Below, piece by piece: positions 1 to 5,786 of a DNA stretch of 6,174 nt (positions are counted from its first letter, which is position 1; every line of letters begins with the position of its first letter). The position numbers were made by a program, and so were the translations under genes. The stretch spans positions 1 to 6,174 of the forward strand of contig CAUGKZ010000110.1 of NCBI GenBank assembly GCA_959600065.1. Direction: 5' to 3'. The DNA is from an uncultured Kroppenstedtia sp. (GTDB taxonomy: Bacteria; Bacillota; Bacilli; Thermoactinomycetales; DSM-45169). The notes below the pieces were generated by a model. The model did not search any database. It saw only the letters and a list, made by a program, of their open reading frames with translations, and was not told where the DNA came from.

Positions 1-2111
1 ATATGTTCCTGGACAATACAGCCTGCAACCTGGCCTCCCTGAATTTGCTGAAATTCTACGATGTAGAGAATACCCAATTTGACATACCGGCGCTGAAGCA
101 TGCTTCCCGTCTCTGGACGGTGGTGCTGGAGATCTCTGTATTGATGGCTCAGTATCCCTCCCAGGAGATCGCGCGGCTGTCTTATGAGTATCGCACACTG
201 GGATTGGGTTATGCCAATATCGGTACCGTTTTGATGGTATCGGGAATCCCTTATGACTCCGATGAAGCTTTGGCGATCACAGGAGCGGTGACAGCGATCA
301 TGACTGGAACCGCCTATGCCACTTCGGCGGAGATGGCCCGGGAACTGGGGCCTTTCAAGGCGTTCCCTCTCAACCGGGAGCATATGCTCCGTGTGATTCG
401 CAATCACCGCCGGGCAGCCTATAATGTGGCTGGTGAAGAGTACGAAGGTCTGACAGTGCCACCCATGGGAATTCACCCCACCCACTGTCCGCCGGATCTG
501 CTGGAGGCGGCACGATGGAGCTGGGATGAAGCACTGGAATTGGGGCAGAAGCATGGCTATCGCAACGCTCAGTCGACACTGCTGGCCCCGACGGGCACCA
601 TCGGCTTGCTGATGGACTGCGACACGACAGGAGTGGAACCCGATTTCGCCCTGGTCAAGTTTAAAAAGCTGGCTGGCGGTGGATATTTCAAGATCGCCAA
701 CCAGTCGATCCAACCGGCTCTGAAGAACCTGGGTTACTCTGAAGACGAAATCCGGGAGATTTTGACCTATGTCACCGGAACCCTCAGCCTGACCGACGCT
801 CCCCATATCAATCGGGAGACATTGAAGGAAAAAGGATTGACTGATACGGAGTTAGACCGGGTGGAAGAAGTGTTGCCCACGGTCTTTGAATTCTCCTTTG
901 CCTTCAACCCGTGGACGTTGGGTGAGGAGTGTATCCAACGACTCGGTTTTGAGCCGGAAGAAGTGCAATCTCCAGATTTCAACTTCCTGCAGGCGATCGG
1001 ATTTACACGGGCCCAGATCGAAGAGGCGAATGATACAGTTTGCGGGATGATGACTACCGAAGGAGCTCCCCATCTGAAAGAGGAGCATTATCCGGTCTTC
1101 GATACCGCCAATCCCTGTGGAAAGCACGGAAAACGGTTCATCCATTACATGGGGCATCTGCGGATGATGGCTGCGGCTCAACCGTTCCTCTCTGGAGCGA
1201 TCTCCAAGACGATCAACATGCCTGGGGACTCCACTGTGGAAGATATCCAGCATGCCTATCATGAAGGGTGGAGCCTGGGTCTGAAAGCAGTGGCTCTGTA
1301 TCGGGACGGATCCAAAAGCTCTCAGCCCTTGAATTCTCGCGGAGATGACCAAGGGGACGGAGAGGAAGCGGAGGCGGATCCCAAGGATCAGCTGGAGATG
1401 GCGGGATCTCTGACAGCTGCGACTTCCGGTTTGAAGGAAGTGTATGCCAATGGACATGTTCCCAGTGTGCGGCGCCGTTTACCGAAAAAACGAGGCGGAA
1501 TCACCCAGGAAGCCCGGGTAGCCGGTCAAAAAATCTTTGTCCGCACCGGTGAATATGAAGATGGCTCCCTGGGAGAGATCTTTATCGACATGCACAAAGC
1601 CGGAAGCACGATGCGTGGGATGCTGGATGCCTTCGCTGTGGCAGTCTCCTTAGGATTGCAATATGGGGTTCCTTTGGAAAAGTACATTAACTCCATGACC
1701 TTCACTCGCTTTGAACCGGCGGGAACCGTCAATCATCCTAACATCAAAATGTCCACTTCCGTCATCGATTATGTGTTCCGCCTGCTCGGGATGGAGTATC
1801 TGGGACGGACTGACTTTGTTCAGCTTCCCCCGAAACAGGAAGAACTTCGCATCTATGCAAACCGGCGGAAGCGGGAGCAGGTGGAGACAGAAGAAAAGAA
1901 AGAGAGAGCCGCTACTCCGCGGCATGCCAACACGGAGTTGGAACAAACTTTCCAAGAAGTTACCGGAAGTCGGGAGACACCTCAGGACAACCTGGAGGCG
2001 ATCCGTGCCTCTAGCGGTGCCCCGATCTGTGTCGAATGCGGTGGGATGACCAAACGCAATGGCTCCTGCTATGTCTGTTTGGATTGTGGATCCACTACTG
2101 GCTGTTCCTGA
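1..2111 (+). CDS. nrdJ: Vitamin B12-dependent (class II) ribonucleotide reductase, C-terminal part
   Basis: This cytoplasmic enzyme reduces ribonucleotides to deoxyribonucleotides for DNA synthesis, using adenosylcobalamin to generate the cysteine thiyl radical. The gene enters from the left edge (bases 1-2 end a codon), and 702 residues are visible. Residues 4-14 read DNTACNLASLN, which carries the second redox cysteine (C8). In this family the NxCxE motif with the radical cysteine lies just before this point, so it is probably only a few codons outside the window. APTGTIG at 195-201 is the phosphate-binding loop, and GAPHLKEEH, IHYMGHLRMMAAAQPFLSG and SKTINMPGD (354-409) are typical class II sequence. 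An acidic linker (about 444-463) leads to the TSCPD-type domain (about 496-600). A charged hinge follows, then a Cys-rich tail with C676, C679, C689, C692, C695 and C701, the swinging arm that re-reduces the active site. A terminator follows directly. No oxygen-dependent partner subunit is needed. The identification is secure; the missing N-terminus could hide an ATP-cone. Confidence 0.96.
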   Translation, partial: MFLDNTACNLASLNLLKFYDVENTQFDIPALKHASRLWTVVLEISVLMAQYPSQEIARLSYEYRTLGLGYANIGTVLMVSGIPYDSDEALAITGAVTAIMTGTAYATSAEMARELGPFKAFPLNREHMLRVIRNHRRAAYNVAGEEYEGLTVPPMGIHPTHCPPDLLEAARWSWDEALELGQKHGYRNAQSTLLAPTGTIGLLMDCDTTGVEPDFALVKFKKLAGGGYFKIANQSIQPALKNLGYSEDEIREILTYVTGTLSLTDAPHINRETLKEKGLTDTELDRVEEVLPTVFEFSFAFNPWTLGEECIQRLGFEPEEVQSPDFNFLQAIGFTRAQIEEANDTVCGMMTTEGAPHLKEEHYPVFDTANPCGKHGKRFIHYMGHLRMMAAAQPFLSGAISKTINMPGDSTVEDIQHAYHEGWSLGLKAVALYRDGSKSSQPLNSRGDDQGDGEEAEADPKDQLEMAGSLTAATSGLKEVYANGHVPSVRRRLPKKRGGITQEARVAGQKIFVRTGEYEDGSLGEIFIDMHKAGSTMRGMLDAFAVAVSLGLQYGVPLEKYINSMTFTRFEPAGTVNHPNIKMSTSVIDYVFRLLGMEYLGRTDFVQLPPKQEELRIYANRRKREQVETEEKKERAATPRHANTELEQTFQEVTGSRETPQDNLEAIRASSGAPICVECGGMTKRNGSCYVCLDCGSTTGCS

Positions 2112-2124
2112 TGGGTATAAAGAA

Positions 2125-2157
2125 GTCCCGCATCTTGTTGGATGCGGGGCCTTTTTT
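2125..2157 (+). terminator. Intrinsic terminator of nrdJ, shared with the convergent hydrolase gene
   Basis: CCCGCATC (2127-2134) pairs with GATGCGGG (2141-2148) around a six-base loop. G2125-C2150 and a T-G wobble extend the stem to about 10 bp. T6 follows at 2152-2157. It begins 13 bases after the nrdJ stop. On the opposite strand the hairpin follows the hydrolase stop and is trailed by a weaker T-rich run (ACTTCTTTAT), so it may also work for the minus-strand transcript. Confidence 0.92.
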
Positions 2158-2159
2158 AT

Positions 2160-2815
2160 TCAGGAATGGATCACTCTCCACAACGTACGAGCGATCACCT
2201 CATGTCCCTTTCTGTTGGGATGGACGGGTCGATGACCGATCAGGGGGATATCGGAGATGGTTCCATTCCGATAACCGTGAATCAGTTTTGCTTCCCTGCC
2301 CAGAAAGGCCGAATGGATATCCACTAGAGGGACTCCCCACCCCTGGCATACCCCGCCGAGCACCTGATTAAATGCTCCTACCCACTGGCGGGCAAATCCG
2401 GAGTTTGGAAAAGGATTATACAGATTACAGACGAGAAACGGGCCCAATGAATCCAGGCAAAGATTTGATCCATATGGTGGGAGTATTGAGTCAGCGCTTG
2501 TTCATACAAGTAAGGGGTTGTGGACATCATGCCCTTGATATACGTAAAGATCAGATCATTGCCACCGATCCACAAGGTTAACAGATCCGCCTGGCCCACC
2601 GCCTGCAACAGACGGGGCGAACGAGCGAGTCGAAGGAGGAGCCGGCGGCTGGTCCATCCCTTGCGGCTTACGTTCAGGAGGCGGAAGGAGGCATGTTCCT
2701 TGTGGAGGCCGTAGGACAGTAGATTGACATAGCCACGTGTGCGGGGAGCCGAATAACCTTCTGTAATGGAATCTCCCAGAGCTGTATATAGGAACTTTCC
2801 GGAAGGCGTCGTCAA
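2160..2815 (-). pseudogene. SGNH/GDSL-family hydrolase (lipase/esterase-like), interrupted by a frameshift
   Basis: Two overlapping minus-strand frames together make one SGNH hydrolase. The upstream frame (2815-2378) starts at a TTG preceded by AAGGGGG (2822-2828) at normal spacing. It shows block I GDSITEG (catalytic Ser16), the block II region NVSRKG (N48, G53) and block III GGND (84-87). After about residue 127 it loses similarity and stops. The downstream frame (to 2160) continues with LVCNLYNPFP, LVDIHSAF and block V PVHPNRKGHEVIA. Restoring one base in the AAA run at 2436-2438 (TTT on the coding strand) joins ...HWARF to LVCNLYNPFP and gives about 218 residues, normal for the family. 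The block V His would be residue 199, but the usual Asp three residues earlier is Arg here. No signal peptide or membrane segment is visible, so a cytoplasmic ester or acyl hydrolase is likely; the substrate is unknown. The break may be a true inactivating mutation or a sequencing error in a homopolymer. Confidence 0.85.
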
Positions 2816-2820
2816 CAGTG

Positions 2821-2828
2821 TCCCCCTT
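2821..2828 (-). promoter_or_regulatory. Ribosome binding site that fixes a TTG start for the SGNH hydrolase
   Basis: On the minus strand AAGGGGGA lies 5 nt before TTG (2815-2813). No ATG sits at suitable spacing in this frame, and the GDSITEG motif begins at residue 14 from this TTG, where the family usually has it. This supports TTG as the start. Confidence 0.7.
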
Positions 2829-2888
2829 CGTCAGTTGATCATAGTTATGTCTATTCACGACGAGAGAGGGAAGGAAGGGCGTATTCCT

Positions 2889-2918
2889 TTGGGAGTGTCA
2901 TATTTCTCATGATATAAT
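2889..2918 (+). promoter_or_regulatory. Sigma-A-type promoter for the metallophosphoesterase gene
   Basis: A perfect -10 box TATAAT lies at 2913-2918. The best -35 is TTGGGA at 2889-2894 (4 of 6 matches to TTGACA) with an 18-bp spacer. Transcription would start near 2925, giving a leader of about 46 nt before the ATG at 2971. It lies in the 155-bp gap between two divergent genes. I found only a weak -10-like TATGAT (2843-2838) for the minus-strand hydrolase. Confidence 0.65.
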
Positions 2919-2970
2919 GGGGTTCGTTCTGCGAGGGGTCAGTGGATGACAGAAAAGGATGTGACCGATC

Positions 2971-3702
2971 ATGGGCATTTATGCGATCAGCGATCTTCAC
3001 CTTTCTTTTAACAAAGTGGTGGGTTTGTACGATGTCAATTTTGAACAGGATATCGATAAACCGATGGATAAATTTGGCTGGACGCGTCATTATGAACAGA
3101 TCAGGGATCACTGGTTGGAAGTGGTGAGCCCTGAAGATACGGTGTTGATCCCGGGGGATATCAGTTGGGCACTCAAATTGGACCAGGCACGCTATGATTT
3201 TGAGTGGATTCATGCGTTGCCGGGTAACAAAGTTCTATCACCCGGAAATCATTGTTATTATGCCCAGAGTAAAAAAAAGGTGAGAGAGACTCTCCCATCT
3301 GGAATGAAGTGGGTGGACGCCGATTATACCCTGGTGGAAGAGTATGCGGTGGTGGGCACCCGGGGTTGGAATTTGCCGGGGGATTCCACCTGGGATGAGG
3401 CGTCGGATCGGAAGATTTATGACCGACAAGTGGGCCGCCTGCGACTGGCGTTGGAGTCGGCTTGCAGAGAGCATCCGGATAAAGAGAGAATCGCTATGTT
3501 ACATTTTCCCCCAGTGACTGCCCGAGTGAATACATCCGATTTTATGGAGTTGCTCCAGGAATATGAGGTGAAAGTCTGTATTTATGGTCACCTTCACGGG
3601 CGTGCCCACCGAGATGCGGTGGAAGGGAGAGTCGAGGGTGTGCAATTGAAGCTGGTCTCTTGTGATTATCTGAATTACAAACCGATCCCTCTACCTTTAT
3701 GA
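2971..3702 (+). CDS. Calcineurin-like metallophosphoesterase (COG1768-type predicted phosphohydrolase)
   Basis: The protein has 243 residues, a complete single-domain length. It is predicted to be a cytoplasmic two-metal phosphoesterase; the natural substrate of this subgroup is not known to me. The metal-ligand motifs appear in order: D8-x-H10 (SDLHLSF), G62-D63 (PGDISWAL), G92-N93-H94, H178 (MLHFPP) and G206-H207-L-H209 (YGHLHGRAH). W66, GTRGWNLPGD (129-138) and the HFPP region fit COG1768-like proteins rather than the YkuE/TatD-like or serine/threonine phosphatase groups. One oddity is that the usual Asp or Glu after GNH is Cys (GNHCYY). The ATG is preceded by AAAAGGAT (2953-2960). The gene stands alone: divergent from the SGNH gene, convergent with hutH, with its own promoter and a terminator just after the stop. 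No signal peptide is seen. Confidence 0.88.
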   Translation: MGIYAISDLHLSFNKVVGLYDVNFEQDIDKPMDKFGWTRHYEQIRDHWLEVVSPEDTVLIPGDISWALKLDQARYDFEWIHALPGNKVLSPGNHCYYAQSKKKVRETLPSGMKWVDADYTLVEEYAVVGTRGWNLPGDSTWDEASDRKIYDRQVGRLRLALESACREHPDKERIAMLHFPPVTARVNTSDFMELLQEYEVKVCIYGHLHGRAHRDAVEGRVEGVQLKLVSCDYLNYKPIPLPL

Positions 3703-3709
3703 ATATAGC

Positions 3710-3746
3710 AACACTCCCCCTCTGACTGACAGAGGGGGAGTGTTTT
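3710..3746 (+). terminator. Strong hairpin terminator between the convergent phosphoesterase and hutH genes
   Basis: A perfect 15-bp stem, AACACTCCCCCTCTG (3710-3724) with CAGAGGGGGAGTGTT (3730-3744), surrounds a five-base loop ACTGA. T4 (3743-3746) follows on the plus strand. It starts 8 bases after the phosphoesterase stop, and the hutH stop (TAA on the minus strand, 3747-3745) touches its other edge. It therefore probably serves both transcripts, although the minus-strand T-tract is poor. Confidence 0.88.
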
Positions 3747-5286
3747 AATCCAGCAGATCTGTTTGAAGATGTTTCCTCACAGCCTTTTCCAGACGGCCGC
3801 TCTGGATTAATTCGGCAGCTTTTTCCACATCTGTGTGCCCGACCCGGTCGTCGGTCAAAGGGGGAATCTGCTCCCGGATCAGCTGATAGGCCGCTTCCGT
3901 CCCCGTACCGAGCCGGCCTTCTCCATATTCTAACGCCTGGGCGGCACACAAGTATTCCACCGCTAATGTACGGGTTACATTTTGGATGACGGTGCGCAGT
4001 TTACGAGCGGCGATAGAACCCATGCTGACATGATCTTCCTGATTGGCGGAGGACGGGATGGAATCAACGGATGCAGGATGACAAAGGGTTTTGTTTTCCG
4101 AGACTAGGGAAGCGGCCAGGTACTGAAGGATCATATATCCTGAATGGAGCCCGCCGTTACGGGTCAGAAATGCAGGTAATCCGCTCAATTGCGGGTTGAC
4201 CAGCCGTTCTGTTCTTCGCTCGGAGATACTGGCCAATTCCGCTACGGCGATCGCCAAAAAATCCGCCGCTAGCGCGAGAGGTTGTCCGTGAAAATTGCCT
4301 CCGGAAATCACTTGCTCTTCCTCAGGGAACAACAGAGGGTTGTCCGTTGCGGCATTCAGTTCTCGCAGCACTACTTGTTGTACATAGTGATAGGCATCCA
4401 AAGAGGCTCCATGTACCTGAGGGATGCAGCGGAGACTGTATGCATCCTGAACCCGTTTTTCACCGGGGAGGGTGGTCCGTTGGCTTCCGGACAGGAGTTG
4501 CCTCATTCGGTGGGCGGTTGCGGTCTGTCCCTGTTGTCCCCTGGCGTGTTGAAGAAGCGGATGAAAGGCATGGGGAATACCGTTAAGGGCTTCCAGAGTC
4601 ATAGCCGAGATCACGTCTGCTGCCAGCAACAGTCGATGGGTATCCAGAATCGACAATGCGGTCAGGCTGGCCATCATCTGGGTGCCATTGATCAATGCCA
4701 GCCCTTCCTTCGCTTCCAACTGAACCGGTGAGATCCCGGCTTGCTCCAGTGCGGTGGCCGCATCCATCCGTTGGCCGTGTCGCAGGACCTCTCCTTCCCC
4801 CAGGAGAGGCAGGGACATATGGGCAAGGGGGGCTAGGTCCCCACTGGCTCCCAGAGACCCTTGGGAAGGGATGATGGGATGGATGTGGTGGTTCAGCAAC
4901 TGGATTAGGGTTTCCACTGTGACCGGTCGGATCCCCGAATACCCTTTGGCCAAAGCATTGGCCCGCAAAAGCATCATTCCCCGAACGGTCTCTTTATCCA
5001 AGGGATCCCCGGCTCCACAAGCGTGACTGCGAATCAAGTTAATCTGTAGTTCTGCCGATTGGGAGCGATCGATCAGAGTATCGCTGAATTTCCCAAATCC
5101 GGTAGTGATGCCGTAGACGGTTCGGCCGTCCTGAACCAGGGATTCCACTGTAGACCGGGAGCGGATCATCTTTGCGACAGCATTTTCGGACAGGGAGACG
5201 GGAGCACCGAACCGGACTACTTGTTCAAATGATTGTAGAGTGAGATCTTCTCCGTTTAGGGAGATCGTGGATGGCGATGTTGACAT
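3745..5286 (-). CDS. hutH: Histidine ammonia-lyase (histidase)
   Basis: This enzyme catalyses non-oxidative deamination of L-histidine to trans-urocanate and ammonia, the first step of histidine catabolism, in the cytoplasm. The protein has 513 residues, close to Bacillus HutH. The A147-S148-G149 triad in GSLGASGDLAPLAH (143-156) cyclises to the MIO electrophile. Other active-site residues by family comparison are Y58 (YGITTGFG), H88 (SHACGAG), N200 (LINGTQ), Y283 and R286 (DAYSLRC), F332 (NFHGQP) and E417 (NQEDHVSMG). E417 is the residue that favours histidine; phenylalanine lyases usually have Gln there. The ATG at 5286-5284 is chosen because AAAGGAGG (5302-5295) lies 8 nt upstream; an in-frame ATG 11 codons earlier falls inside the leader hairpin and lacks a ribosome binding site. 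No hutU, hutI, hutG or hutP is adjacent. Regulation is probably through the leader terminator. The sequence looks intact. Confidence 0.97.
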   Translation of the reverse strand: MSTSPSTISLNGEDLTLQSFEQVVRFGAPVSLSENAVAKMIRSRSTVESLVQDGRTVYGITTGFGKFSDTLIDRSQSAELQINLIRSHACGAGDPLDKETVRGMMLLRANALAKGYSGIRPVTVETLIQLLNHHIHPIIPSQGSLGASGDLAPLAHMSLPLLGEGEVLRHGQRMDAATALEQAGISPVQLEAKEGLALINGTQMMASLTALSILDTHRLLLAADVISAMTLEALNGIPHAFHPLLQHARGQQGQTATAHRMRQLLSGSQRTTLPGEKRVQDAYSLRCIPQVHGASLDAYHYVQQVVLRELNAATDNPLLFPEEEQVISGGNFHGQPLALAADFLAIAVAELASISERRTERLVNPQLSGLPAFLTRNGGLHSGYMILQYLAASLVSENKTLCHPASVDSIPSSANQEDHVSMGSIAARKLRTVIQNVTRTLAVEYLCAAQALEYGEGRLGTGTEAAYQLIREQIPPLTDDRVGHTDVEKAAELIQSGRLEKAVRKHLQTDLLD

Positions 5287-5294
5287 ATTGCTTT

Positions 5295-5302
5295 CCTCCT
5301 TT
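5295..5302 (-). promoter_or_regulatory. Ribosome binding site deciding the hutH start
   Basis: AAAGGAGG on the minus strand, 8 nt from the ATG at 5286. It begins only 5 nt after the T6 tract of the leader terminator, so any transcript that terminates there lacks both the ribosome binding site and the gene. Confidence 0.9.
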
Positions 5303-5307
5303 AGCTG

Positions 5308-5364
5308 AAAAAAGTCCAAGCAAAAAGGGGAGCCGGGATCGACCGGTTCCCCTTTTTGCTTGGA
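5308..5364 (-). terminator. Intrinsic terminator in the hutH leader: probable attenuator
   Basis: On the minus strand TCCAAGCAAAAAGGGGA (5364-5348) pairs perfectly with TCCCCTTTTTGCTTGGA (5331-5315), a 17-bp stem. Four further G-C pairs and a wobble extend it inward around a GATCGA-like loop. A single C and then T6 (5313-5308) follow on the same strand. The plus strand lacks a U-tract after the hairpin, so the element acts toward hutH. It lies between the upstream region and the hutH ribosome binding site, where transcription must read through it. In Bacillus subtilis the hut operon has a leader terminator relieved by HutP with L-histidine. I see the terminator but cannot place clear HutP-type NAG-triplet arrays. 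The 6-nt word TTGCTT (5393-5388, minus) and ACCGGT (5411-5406) could pair with the hairpin's left half or loop, but only weakly. It could instead end a small upstream minus-strand transcript. Confidence 0.8.
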
Positions 5365-5403
5365 GAGATCAACTGATGTAATGAAATAAGCAACTTGTTT
5401 TTT

Positions 5404-5544
5404 TTACCGGTAAGCACCGGCCTGTGAACTTGGATCCCTTTGTACATGGGTTGCCTCCGGGTGTCCATCGTATCTGCAAACCGAAAATAGGCAGAAACGA
5501 CGGGATATAGATCGGGTGCGACAGAAGCCACACTTGAATAGCAT
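5404..5544 (-). CDS. Possible small Cys-rich protein (46 residues), doubtful
   Basis: From an ATG at 5544-5542 a 46-residue frame reads MLFKCGFCRTRS... with C5, C8, C18 and C23 plus His 28 and 33, a spacing that could bind zinc. A GGTGGGGGTG stretch lies about 8 nt upstream and could serve as a weak ribosome binding site. The frame stays open upstream to 5649, where a GTG overlaps an AGGAGG. The stop lies 40 nt before the hutH leader hairpin, which could then be its terminator. I recognise no family, the amino-acid composition is not strongly protein-like (many Arg and Ser), and the frame may be chance. Confidence 0.15.
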   Translation of the reverse strand: MLFKCGFCRTRSISRRFCLFSVCRYDGHPEATHVQRDPSSQAGAYR

Positions 5545-5560
5545 ATCTTTGACACCCCCA

Positions 5561-5601
5561 CCACACCTGAAGGGGAGAGGGCTTGTTTTTGGCACGCGTT
5601 T
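5561..5601 (+). repeat. Short-word repeat module, copy A
   Basis: CCACACCT (5561-5568) and CACGCGTTT (5593-5601) occur with starts 32 nt apart and recur in the same order in copy B. CACCTGAA (5564-5571) also recurs at 5628-5635. The DNA between the words is not conserved, so this may be an eroded duplication or a pair of protein-binding sites. Confidence 0.35.
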
Positions 5602-5643
5602 AGGGTGGCTCACTGGGTGATTTTTAGCACCTGAACGGATCTG

Positions 5644-5682
5644 CCACACCTCCTCTTTAGTTTAACCATGGAACACGCGTTT
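5644..5682 (+). repeat. Short-word repeat module, copy B
   Basis: CCACACCT (5644-5651) and CACGCGTTT (5674-5682) have starts 30 nt apart, about 81-83 nt downstream of the same words in copy A. In this copy CCACACC can also pair with GGTGTGG at 5690-5696, enclosing the CACGCGTTT word in the loop. Confidence 0.35.
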
Positions 5683-5772
5683 GTAAATGGGTGTGGATTT
5701 CAGGGCGCAAGTAGCGCAGAACTTCTGTTTTCACTTCATACGTCCCCTGGGAGTTTTTTATAACTGCACACT

Positions 5773-5781
5773 GAGGAGAGG
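5773..5781 (+). promoter_or_regulatory. Ribosome binding site of the terminal gene
   Basis: GAGGAGAGG lies 5 nt before the ATG at 5787 and clearly marks this start rather than the GTG/ATG codons of other frames nearby. Confidence 0.85.
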
Positions 5782-5786
5782 ATTTT

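Larger units (their letters stand above)
5365..5786. other. Intergenic region between hutH and the NGGF-domain gene, without a confident gene
   Basis: These roughly 420 bases must hold the hutH promoter and leader (minus) and the promoter of the terminal gene (plus). I found no convincing sigma-A promoter for hutH. Visible structure includes a T8 tract at 5398-5405 beside a small hairpin ACCGG/CCGGT (5406-5419), repeated words (listed separately), a CCACACC/GGTGTGG inverted pair (5644-5650 and 5690-5696), and an SD-like AAAGAGGAGG on the minus strand (5658-5649) with no properly spaced start codon. Open frames here are short and have no recognisable family. Confidence 0.6.

Noticed and set aside
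1105..1130. DTANPCG in nrdJ in place of the more usual DCAN...CG
   Set aside because: A Cys-to-Thr change here is probably lineage variation; I cannot assign a function to that Cys, and the rest of the enzyme looks intact.
852..1457. 201-codon minus-strand open frame inside nrdJ
   Set aside because: It lies opposite well-conserved nrdJ motifs, has no ribosome binding site and no recognisable protein character; it is a shadow of the real gene.
4282..4731. 149-codon plus-strand open frame inside hutH
   Set aside because: It is antisense to conserved HutH active-site regions and has no family resemblance.
5301..5564. 87-codon minus-strand frame upstream of hutH
   Set aside because: Its last part is the translation of the leader terminator hairpin and it ends inside the hutH ribosome binding site; it shows no similarity to HutP or another known family.
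5589..5605. Sigma-54-like promoter TTGGCACG (-24) on the plus strand
   Set aside because: The required GC at the -12 position is GG and the TTGC context is absent; it is also about 180 nt from the next start codon.
5600..5616. AGGGTGGCTCAC resembles the T-box core AGGGTGG
   Set aside because: The following ACCGCG is absent and there is no downstream terminator/antiterminator pair on the plus strand or specifier stem.
5647..5657. CACCTCCTCTTT resembles the 3' end of 16S rRNA
   Set aside because: It is simply the complement of the minus-strand SD-like sequence; no other rRNA sequence flanks it.
5664..5686. Possible catabolite response element (cre) around AAACGCGTG on the minus strand
   Set aside because: At least four mismatches to the cre consensus, including the conserved outer bases.
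5735..5764. Sigma-A-like TTCATA, 18-bp spacer, TATAAC before the terminal gene
   Set aside because: The -10 fits 5 of 6, but transcription would start near 5771, almost at the ribosome binding site, leaving an implausibly short leader; a sporulation sigma factor promoter is equally possible and unproven.
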